From the NCBI GenBank assembly GCA_963807775.1, contig CAWECY010000005.1:310001-374000 (forward strand): a stretch of DNA of 64,000 bases. Direction: 5' to 3'. How positions within the stretch are numbered: position 1 is the stretch's first letter; each line of letters begins with the position of its first letter. Of this stretch, positions 46,503-53,784 are shown piece by piece. The position numbers and the translations under genes were made by a program. Under the pieces are notes generated by a model, which was not told where the DNA came from, searched no databases, and saw nothing but the letters and a program-made list of their open reading frames with translations. The DNA comes from Bog-473 sp963807775 (GTDB lineage: Bacteria > Actinomycetota > Acidimicrobiia > Acidimicrobiales > RAAP-2).

Positions 46503-48525
46503 CTAGGGATCCACGTAGAACTTCGTGGTTCCCTGAGATGTCGCGAGCACCCAACCCGGAGGTACCCAGGTGCTCGGTCTGCTGCCCGGCCCGGCACCGA
46601 ACACCCCAAGGCCCGGACCGACGGCTATCACCCGTACGTGTTGTGCCTTCACTTGCTCCTCCAACCGCTCGGAACCAACCGGCATATCGTGGTCCGCGCC
46701 ACCTCCGATCGAGACCACTCGGACCTGGAAGCGACTGCCCATTAGAGCTCAACGTCTGCGACACCGACGAGCCCCACACTTCCTCGGGGATCTCCGGATC
46801 GGGCCAAAGCTTGGGTGACTGCGGTAGAGCCGGCGGGCGCGGGGAGCACCGAAATGCAGGCGGCAACAATCAGTGCAGCGGCCCCCAACGCGCACAACCC
46901 CGTCCCGATACGAACCGTGCCTCGGGCGAAGTACCGGTTCAACCCGTCTGGAACATTCCAAAGTCGATGACCGGAGGTAGTTCGTGCGGACCATAGGCGC
47001 GCAATGAGGACGCTCGCGAGCGCACCTGCGGCGGCCACTGCCAACATCTTGTGGCTTGAATGCAGGTCGGCTCGGTAGCTAGGTCCTTCAATGATTTTGG
47101 CTGCGTCATAGACGAGGGCAACAGCGGCGAGTGCCGCCGTCACGATCCACGGCAGGACAATCGCCGCCACCTCGCGCTTAGGCACAATGCCGGTAGCGCG
47201 TAGCGCTCCTGAGCATTGATGAGGTAAGTTACGCCGTCGGGCCCGCCACCTGTGTAAGGAGTGGCGGCGTAGATAAACCACGCTGCAGCGGCTGTCAGCG
47301 ATAGGGCCAGCATCTCCCATTGGCGCCGCCTGATGCCGAGCACTGCCCCCACAATCACGCCGCAAGCGGCCAAGACCAGGACCGGGCCCACGAACACCTC
47401 TAGGCTATGACTCCATGCCCGAAGAGGCCCACTGTCGACTCGCAGGAGATGCTGCAACATCGAAGTCGAATAGAAAGTCAGGGGACTGGTGGGCCCCGCA
47501 AAAAGTTGGTGACCGAAAATACGAACTGGTTCGGGAAAAGAGAGGATTTCCGAATTCCCCACCCAGTCGCGGACAAACCAGAACGCGCTCGGTAATGCCA
47601 CCCCGATCACCATGAAGCGAGAATTCGCTATACGCCGGCCCCGTGCTGATAAAGCGATTGCCAAGGCGATAACGGCGAGTGCCGAATGAATCCGGTGTCC
47701 TTGCTCCCAACGCCGATCCCGAGAGCAAGCCCGGCCATGAACACCCACGCGCCTCTCCCGGACGTCGTCGTCCGTACAGCACGAACGCAGCACCCACGAC
47801 GATCTCCGGCCGCGGCCAGGTCGGTCATGAGGCTGTGGGTATGAGTCAAAAACGACAGGGGAGATGCCACCACCGGGAGCCAGGCGAGCGCCCCGACCCA
47901 AGACGGGCGACCAAGTTCCCGGGCTATAACTGCGCCGGACAGGACTACCCACACGCCAAAAACGACGTTGACCACGTAAGCCAGCTGATCGGTGTGGGTG
48001 GGGAGCATCAAACACAACCCGGCGAGCTCTCCGTTGCTCGGATAGGCGTTGGTGAAATAGCCTGGGTCGACTGGGGAAAGAGACCATAGGTTGTGGACCT
48101 GTAGCCACCATCCCGCATCCACGGAGTGGTACCGAAGAGTGTCACCCTCAAGTGACGGTCCGTGGAGACCCAAAAAAGACGGCCAGCAACACAAGGCCGA
48201 CGCAATTCCGCCCGTGATCAATAGTCCCAGAGGGAGCTTGGGTAGAGCAGGTCGAGCGTTACTGGGACGGCTTGGACGAGCCACGGACAAGAGCCGCCAG
48301 CACGACATGGGCGAGAAGCACAGCGGCCTTGGTGAGGAGGTCGAAAATACCGAGGAGCTGCAGCACGCCGAAGACCTCGAGGAGGCCAACGAGGAGTCCG
48401 ACGAAGCAGCGGTCGAGCAAAGCAGAGCTGGGACTGAGGATGCGAGATTGGATACGGACCGCCACCGCGACGACCGCCACGGTCTGCGCGACAAGCACGG
48501 CACCTGCTTCAAGCGATCCGGTCAT
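46503..48525 (-). CDS. GT-C type membrane glycosyltransferase, frameshifted
   Basis: A large polytopic protein rebuilt from four or five frames, about 670 residues. N-terminal helices (VLVAQTVAVVAVAVRI, CFVGLLVGLLEVFGVLQLLGIFDLL) are followed by the extracytoplasmic loop DTLRYHSVDAGWWLQVHNLWSLSPVDPGYFTNAYPSNGEL, typical of lipid-linked-sugar glycosyltransferases. Helices continue through VVFGVWVVLSGAVIA, ALAWLPVVASPLSFLTHTHSL, LEVFVGPVLVLAACGVIVGAVLG and LVGVADVEL, then a final soluble stretch ending TSQGTTKFYVDP at TAG 46,503. Breaks lie near 48,270, 47,700, 47,200 and 46,745. ATG 48,525 overlaps the GtrA end. The stop is 8 bases from the intron 3' end. Confidence 0.72.
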
Positions 48526-48983
48526 CCGACTTGCTCAGCCGTGTGGGAACAGTGCCCGAGGGCCCTCCGCCGACGTCGAACAGGACTCGGTTCAAGAGCA
48601 CGTACTTCGCCACCCAGAGGAGCCCGAACCCCGTGACGTTGGCCGCCAGAAGGATCATCAACCTAATAGGCCCCGTGATGTCATGATGGTGCGTGAACTG
48701 ACCGGCGGCGTGTCCCACGAGGAATGAGAAACCGATTCCGACGAGCGTGATTGTCGAGAACGGCAGGATCTCAGCCATGATCCGGTTTTTGTCGGTCTTG
48801 CCCCAACCCAAGGTCGGTCCAGCGAATACGACGGCGGCACCACAAGCTCCCGAGGAGAGCGGACAATCCGGCCGTGAGGCCCAGGAGATTGAATACCGCT
48901 ACGGCAGCGGTTCCGACAGGGACCGCTGCCGTACAGACCAGCGCGTATCGCACTTCTTGCGCCCGTTGGTCGTCAGGTACCAC
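48509..48983 (-). CDS. GtrA family membrane protein, frameshifted, at the contig junction
   Basis: GtrA proteins have four helices and are thought to flip polyprenyl-phosphate sugars. Seen are RYALVCTAAVPVGTAAVAVFNLLGLTAGLSALLGSLV, then after two breaks (near 48,845 and 48,800) MAEILPFSTITLVGIGFSFLVGHAAG and LMILLAANVTGFGLLWVAKYVLLNRVLF, the family C-terminus. GTG 48,983 is the start visible here, but the probable assembly junction lies immediately beyond it, so the true N-terminus may be missing. It overlaps the GT-C gene by 17 bases in the same orientation. Confidence 0.8.
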
Positions 48984-49768
48984 TGATCGAGAGGCCCCCG
49001 CGCCTCGTCGTATTGCGCGATGTGAGCGAACTTGCGGGGATCGAAGTCCGCGCCCAGCTCGCGATTGATCCGAACGAGAAGGTTGCGATCGAACGCCGCC
49101 GTCACGCCGGCGGGATCGTCGTATGCAAGCTCGAGCGTCGCAGCATCCTTCTTGAGATCGACGCCCATGAGCAACCCGTCGCCGCGACGCAGCGTCGAGC
49201 CGAGCAGTCCCAACAAGAGCCGCGTCTCTTCGGGCTGGTAGTTTCCGACGTTCGATCCCATGAACATTGCGAGCATCTTGCGGTCCGAGCGGAGCGGGTG
49301 CGATTCGAGTACGTCGAAGTAATCTCCGGCGTACGCGCGCACGCGCAGCTTGGAGAATGTTTCGACGAGCGCGAGCGACGAGGCAGAGACGGCTTCCGTC
49401 GAGATGTCGATCGGGCTATACAGCAGATCGTCTTGCACCCGCAGCGCTTCGCCGATCAGCAGGCGCGTCTTGATCGCACTGCCGCTGCCGAGCTCCAAGA
49501 AATCGAGCGGCGCATCGAGCAATCGAACGATTTGCCATCCCCATTCCGAGAGGATCTCGGTCTCTGCTTGCGTCAGGTAGTATTCCGGCAGGCGCGTTAT
49601 CGCATCGAATAGTGCGGAGCCGATTTCGTCGTAAAGGTATTTCGAGGGAAGGCGCTTGGGCGTCGCGCTCAGGCCGGCGGCGACATCGGCGGCAAAGGAT
49701 GGTACGCCCTTCGCACGAGGTACGGTAACGAGCTCGAAGCGGTCGGAGACCGCGGTCTGGATTGTCAC
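48899..49768 (-). CDS. egtD: EgtD-like histidine N-alpha-methyltransferase, 3' end replaced at the junction
   Basis: EgtD makes N,N,N-trimethylhistidine (hercynine), the first step of ergothioneine synthesis. GTG 49,768 follows AGGGGG. The family pattern is clear: LPSKYLYDEIGSALFDAITRLPEYYLTQAETEIL, LDFLELGSGSAIKTRLLI, YSPIDISTEAVSASSLAL, MLAMFMGSNVGNYQPEE, DGLLMGVDLKKDAATLELAYDDPAGVTAAFDRNLL and INRELGADFDPRKFAH. The expected C-terminal strand (close to IEMHLVS) is missing; after about 49,004 the frame enters unrelated sequence to a stop at 48,899. No egtB lies in the window. The substrate cannot be proved, since some relatives methylate other amines. Confidence 0.8.
   Translation of the reverse strand: MTIQTAVSDRFELVTVPRAKGVPSFAADVAAGLSATPKRLPSKYLYDEIGSALFDAITRLPEYYLTQAETEILSEWGWQIVRLLDAPLDFLELGSGSAIKTRLLIGEALRVQDDLLYSPIDISTEAVSASSLALVETFSKLRVRAYAGDYFDVLESHPLRSDRKMLAMFMGSNVGNYQPEETRLLLGLLGSTLRRGDGLLMGVDLKKDAATLELAYDDPAGVTAAFDRNLLVRINRELGADFDPRKFAHIAQYDEARGPLDQWYLTTNGRKKCDTRWSVRQRSLSEPLP
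48984..49004. other. Probable junction between two source genomes
   Basis: The GtrA frame (style of the left part) and the EgtD frame (style of the right part) meet here. The EgtD family sequence is good up to FAHIAQYDEARG and then turns into residues that are simply the GtrA region read in another frame, while GtrA has a complete core but no family sequence beyond this point. No repeat or transposon end is present at the junction. Confidence 0.6.
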
Positions 49769-49839
49769 GAGTGCCCCCTTCCCCGGGTACGCGCCTTTAT
49801 AACCGCTCGACAGCCGCGAGGTTGCATCTGCCGCCGGAG

Positions 49840-51255
49840 TTAGGGCTCGATGGGCCGCAGCCGCAGCCGCGAGTTCCAGAACCCGTAGAGGGCGTAAACG
49901 AAGATCCCTACCACAAACCAGACGCCGTAGCGCACCCAGGTCGCAAACTCCAATCCGGTCACCAGGTAGAGGCACGACGCAGCCCCGGCGATCGAAAAGA
50001 GCGGAAGCAGCGGCGCCCGAAACGGTCGTTGCGCTGCGGGATTCACGATCCGCAGAACCAAAACGCCGGCGCAGACGATCGCGAACGCGGCCAACGTGCC
50101 GATGTTTACCAGGGTGAGCAGTTCGGTCAGCGGCAGTACCGCGGCGAAGATCGCAACGATTGCGCCCGTGATCAGCGTCATGCGCGCGGGCGTCCGGAAG
50201 AGGTGATGGATGCGCGCGACACCCGGCGGCAGCATGCGGTCGCGCGCCATCACGTAAAAGATGCGCACCTGTCCGAGCAGCGACGTTAGCATTACGGTCG
50301 TGTTTCCCGCCAAGCCGCCGATCGCGACGATCCAGTAGAGGGTGTGACTCTTGCTGACCGATCCGAGCGCGTCGAGCATCGCGGCACCGTCGGAGAGCCG
50401 GTTGAAGCGCACTACGCCGACCGTGCAGAGCGTCAAGGCAACGTAGAGGATGCCGCCCAGCGTCAGGGCGAGAATGATGCCGATCGGCACGTTGCGCTCC
50501 GGCTGTTTCGCCTCTTCCGACGCGACGGTCACGGTATCGAAGCCGATGTATGCGAAGAAGACCAGTGCCGTGCTCGCGAGTACGCCGTGGTAGCCCATCG
50601 GCGCAAAAGGCTGCAGATTTCCCGGATGCACTGCGTGAGCGACGGCCGCGATAAAGACGAGCATTGCGACGATCTGCAAGACGACCAGCGCGCCGTTGAC
50701 GCCGGCCGACTCGCGAATGCCGATAGTAACCAGCACCGCGATTGCCAGCGTAACGACTCCGGCGAAGAGGTCGATCTGCGGATGCCCAGCGTGAACGTTA
50801 GCCGTCTGCGCCCACGCGGGAAAGACGATGCCGACGTTGGCCAGCATGTGCTGAAAATAGTCGGAGAGCGACGATGCCGTCGGCGCAAGGGAGAGCCCGT
50901 ACTCCAAGATGAGATCCCAGCCGATGATCCACGCGACCAGCTCGCCGAGCGTCGCATACGCGTAGGTGTACGCGCTGCCCGCGACCGGGACCATCGAGGC
51001 GAACTCAGCGTAACAGAGCGCCACGCAGAGGCTGACGAGCCCCGAAAGCACGTAGGCGAGAATCACGGCCGGACCGGCGGCATGCGCACCCGCGCCTATG
51101 GTTGGAAAGATACCGCCGAGCATCGTCCCGAGCCCAATGCCGGTCAGGGCAGGCCAGCCCAAGACGCGCCGCAACGTCGGGCCGCCGGATGCCGGCAACG
51201 TCCACCCAAGCGGCTGACGGGCAACGAGCTGCCGGAGCGTAGCGCGGCGTAGCAT
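49840..51255 (-). CDS. APC superfamily amino acid permease (cationic amino acid transporter type)
   Basis: An intact protein of about 471 residues with 12-14 helices. The start GWPALTGIGLGTMLGGIFPTIGAGAHAAGPAVILAYVLSGLVSLCVALCYAEFASMVPVAGSAYTYAYATLGELVAWIIGWDLILEYG is the classic CAT-type N-terminus with the helix-1 GxG substrate region. VFFAYIGFDTVTVASEEAKQPERNVPIGI is the conserved helix-6 to loop segment. It imports an amino acid with protons. ATG 51,255 is used; a GTG 21 bases upstream is possible. It follows the transglycosylase on the same strand. Confidence 0.9.
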   Translation of the reverse strand: MLRRATLRQLVARQPLGWTLPASGGPTLRRVLGWPALTGIGLGTMLGGIFPTIGAGAHAAGPAVILAYVLSGLVSLCVALCYAEFASMVPVAGSAYTYAYATLGELVAWIIGWDLILEYGLSLAPTASSLSDYFQHMLANVGIVFPAWAQTANVHAGHPQIDLFAGVVTLAIAVLVTIGIRESAGVNGALVVLQIVAMLVFIAAVAHAVHPGNLQPFAPMGYHGVLASTALVFFAYIGFDTVTVASEEAKQPERNVPIGIILALTLGGILYVALTLCTVGVVRFNRLSDGAAMLDALGSVSKSHTLYWIVAIGGLAGNTTVMLTSLLGQVRIFYVMARDRMLPPGVARIHHLFRTPARMTLITGAIVAIFAAVLPLTELLTLVNIGTLAAFAIVCAGVLVLRIVNPAAQRPFRAPLLPLFSIAGAASCLYLVTGLEFATWVRYGVWFVVGIFVYALYGFWNSRLRLRPIEP

Positions 51256-51284
51256 GAGAGCCGGCTTCGCTTCCACGCCCCTGC

Positions 51285-51992
51285 TCAATCTCCGCCGGGA
51301 CGCTCGTACGATACGATGCGGGCCCACCGCTCGTAGATCAGCGCGATGTAGTCGCGCGTCTCGGAGTATGGCGGCACGCCCTCGTACCGTTCCACGGCCG
51401 ACGGACCGGCGTTGTACGCCGCCAGCGCGGTAGCGTATGGATCGTCGTAGTTATCGCGGTACGCATCGACGTAGCCGGCAATGAGCGCCGCCGCGGCATC
51501 GATCGATGCGAACGGGTCGTAAGGATCGAGGCCGACGCCGGCCGCCGTCTCGGGCATGAACTGCGCGATCCCGATCGCGCCCGCCGGGGAGACCGCCTGC
51601 GGATCGAAGGCGGACTCTTGCAAGAGCAGCGCGCCGAGAAACTCCGGCGGGAGCGAGCGAGCTCGTGCGGCACGCGCGGTCGCTTCCGCGAAGAGCAGCG
51701 CATAGGCAGGCATGAGCCGCGGATTGGTTCGCAGGATTGCACGGGCGATCGCTAGTTCCGGCGCAGCGACCAAGCCGCCGTCGCGGATTGGGACGGCACC
51801 CTTTAAAGCATCGATCCTGGCGGGCATTGGCCAGCTTAACGCGATATTAAGAAGACGTTTTACGCGCGGTAACTCACGCGGTCGACTCTGGGTATGGTAT
51901 ACGGTAGACGGAGCGCATCCGGCCAACATCATAGCCACTAGCGCCAACGAGACGCTGTAAGAATACCGTCTGCAAAGGGGGACGAAACGCAT
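51285..51992 (-). CDS. Lytic transglycosylase (SLT domain) lipoprotein
   Basis: The signal SLALVAMMLAGC ends in a lipobox, so the protein is a lipoprotein. The SLT catalytic domain has LLQESAFDPQAVSPAGAIGIAQFMPETAAGVGLDPYDP, with the catalytic Glu in QES, followed by AAALIAGYVDAYRDNYDDPYATALAAYNAGPSAVERY. It cleaves peptidoglycan between MurNAc and GlcNAc to give anhydro-muropeptides. The intact frame has about 235 residues. ATG 51,992 is used, though ATG 52,001 is in frame; the divergent gene starts at 51,991, so the two coding regions overlap at their starts unless the real start is further in. Confidence 0.88.
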   Translation of the reverse strand: MRFVPLCRRYSYSVSLALVAMMLAGCAPSTVYHTQSRPRELPRVKRLLNIALSWPMPARIDALKGAVPIRDGGLVAAPELAIARAILRTNPRLMPAYALLFAEATARAARARSLPPEFLGALLLQESAFDPQAVSPAGAIGIAQFMPETAAGVGLDPYDPFASIDAAAALIAGYVDAYRDNYDDPYATALAAYNAGPSAVERYEGVPPYSETRDYIALIYERWARIVSYERPGGD

Positions 51993-52518
51993 GCTCTTCA
52001 TTACGGCTCTCGTCGTTACGCTAGTCGCCGGCGACTTTGGTTCGACGTTCTTTTATCACATTCCGCAGCATCTGTGGTTCACGCTGCACTTGCGCACGCA
52101 TCACGATCGGCGACGTCCATACTTCGATCATGCCGTACTCTCAACCGATCCGGCAGTCTTGCTCGACGGCTTTTTAGGCGCCGTCCCCTACATGGTCATC
52201 GCCTTCTTCCTATGGCGCATCTCGTGGCCGGGCGCCTTGACGGGCCTCGCCCTGGGTCAGCTCCACGTCTGGTGGCGTCATACGACCGAGCTGGGGTGGA
52301 AGACCCCGGAGCGGCTCCGGGCGCTGGCGCGTCCGCTCGGGATCGTGCTTCCCGAGGACCACGACGGGCATCACCGAAACCCGGACATCGAGTTTGGCGA
52401 CATCTTTCGCTTCTACGATGCACCAGCTCGCGCGCTGCTGGCTAGGCTCGCTCCGACGAGCCGGCGAGCGCGCAACGCCGGCCGGCGCGCTACGAGGAGG
52501 GTTCCGGCCAGGGCCTAA
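51991..52518 (+). CDS. Histidine-rich membrane protein, fatty acid hydroxylase/desaturase-like
   Basis: A 175-residue intact protein behind AGGGGGA. Helices LFITALVVTLVAGDFGSTFFY and GAVPYMVIAFFLWRI are visible. Three histidine clusters, LRTHHDRR, WWRHTTELGW and EDHDGHHRNP, are placed as in di-iron membrane hydroxylases and desaturases (HxxHH-type sites). The protein is shorter than usual for that superfamily, so the function is inferred. It starts divergently from the lipoprotein and lies 11 bases before the GT28 gene, which points to lipid modification. Confidence 0.6.
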   Translation: MLFITALVVTLVAGDFGSTFFYHIPQHLWFTLHLRTHHDRRRPYFDHAVLSTDPAVLLDGFLGAVPYMVIAFFLWRISWPGALTGLALGQLHVWWRHTTELGWKTPERLRALARPLGIVLPEDHDGHHRNPDIEFGDIFRFYDAPARALLARLAPTSRRARNAGRRATRRVPARA

Positions 52519-52529
52519 TCGGAGGTCGT

Positions 52530-53684
52530 ATGGCCAAACGGGCGCTACTACTCATTTCGGATACGGGCGGCGGTCATCGCAGCGCAGCCAACGCGATCGT
52601 CGCGGCGTTGGAGGAGGACGGCTCTTTCGAGACCCGGATCGAGGACGTTGCGGCCCACTGCGCATTCCCTCTCACGCAGCTCGGTCTCGGCTACAGCATG
52701 GCCCTGCGCTACGCACCCCCCGTCTACGGAGCGCTCTACTACGCTACGAACGGACGCCGCCGCTATCGCGCGCTGGTTCGGTTCTGCGAGCCGCTCTACC
52801 GCGAGCGTCTGCGCGACCTCTTCATCTCTTATAAGCCGGACGTCATCATCTCCGTTCATCCGCTGCTCAACCATGCGGCGCTGCGTGCCCGCGACGACGC
52901 CGCCATGGCGCACGTCCCCGTGGTGACGGTCATCACCGACCTCGGAAAGGTGCACGAGTCGTGGCTAGTCGCCAACGCCGACGCGGTCGTGGTTCCCGCG
53001 CGCGAGGTCTATCAGCGCGCGCTCTCGCGCGGCGTTCCGTCGGCGCGCCTGCATCTGCTCGGCCATCCGATCCATCCAAAGTTCGACGACGTTACCGGCA
53101 GCAAAGCGATCCTGCGCAAAGCACTCGGGCTCTCCGCCGACCTTCCCGCCGTGATGTTGATGGCGGGTGGCGAGGGCGGCGGCAAGCTGCTCTCCACCGC
53201 CTTGGCGCTCGCGCGCGCCAAGCTCCCTATCGAGCTCGTCGTCGTCTGCGGCCGTAACGAATCCCTCGAGCAGAGACTCGCCGAGCTGGCGCCGTCGCTT
53301 CCGACGCCCGTGCACGTGCTCGGCTTTACCGATAAGATTCCGGAGTACTTCCGCGCGGTCGATCTTCTGGTTACGAAGGCGGGTCCCGGAACGCTCGCAG
53401 AGGCGAATGCCGCCCAGCTCCCCGTCGTCGTCTACGACTACGTTCCGGGCCAGGAGCGCGGAAACGTCGACTTCGTCCGGCACAACGGGCTGGGGTTAAT
53501 CGCGCTAACCGGGTCGCGTGCCGTCGTTTCGGCCGTACGCTCCCTAATCGACCAACGCGATCGCCTCGAAATGATTCGCCACAATCAAGAGGTCGTCGCA
53601 CCACGGCGTAGCTCGCGCCGCATCGCCGCATTGATTTCGCAGATCACTGCATCCGGCGCGCACCAAGCTCTCGCAGCCGTTTAG
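52530..53684 (+). CDS. GT28 glycosyltransferase, MGDG synthase / processive diacylglycerol glucosyltransferase-like
   Basis: An intact 384-residue GT-B enzyme. LLLISDTGGGHRSAANAIVAALEE is the signature N-terminus of MGDG-synthase and UgtP proteins. DVIISVHPLLNH and VVTVITDLGKVHESW follow. The nucleotide domain has VMLMAGGEGGGKLL, VHVLGFTDKIPEYFRAVDLLVTKAGPGTLAEANAAQLPVVVYDYVPGQERGNVDFV, matching the UDP-sugar site of GT28. It probably adds glucose or galactose to diacylglycerol. ATG 52,530 follows CGGAGG. Confidence 0.87.
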   Translation: MAKRALLLISDTGGGHRSAANAIVAALEEDGSFETRIEDVAAHCAFPLTQLGLGYSMALRYAPPVYGALYYATNGRRRYRALVRFCEPLYRERLRDLFISYKPDVIISVHPLLNHAALRARDDAAMAHVPVVTVITDLGKVHESWLVANADAVVVPAREVYQRALSRGVPSARLHLLGHPIHPKFDDVTGSKAILRKALGLSADLPAVMLMAGGEGGGKLLSTALALARAKLPIELVVVCGRNESLEQRLAELAPSLPTPVHVLGFTDKIPEYFRAVDLLVTKAGPGTLAEANAAQLPVVVYDYVPGQERGNVDFVRHNGLGLIALTGSRAVVSAVRSLIDQRDRLEMIRHNQEVVAPRRSSRRIAALISQITASGAHQALAAV

Positions 53685-53725
53685 CGCTCGCCTGTTACCC
53701 AGCAAAGCCTGAGGCGGAACCAAAC

Positions 53726-53751
53726 GTTCGAGCCCCGCCCGGGTTGGGTAA
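53726..53751 (+). promoter_or_regulatory. Possible sigma-B-like promoter of the regulator gene
   Basis: GTTCGA (53,726) and GGGTAA (53,746) are 14 bases apart, similar to sigma-B boxes. A GCCGGC hairpin follows at 53,762-53,778 just before the start codon. This is suggestive because the gene downstream is RsbU-like. Weak evidence. Confidence 0.25.
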
Positions 53752-53784
53752 GAGTCTCGTGCCGGCAGCGAGCCGGCGTTTCAT

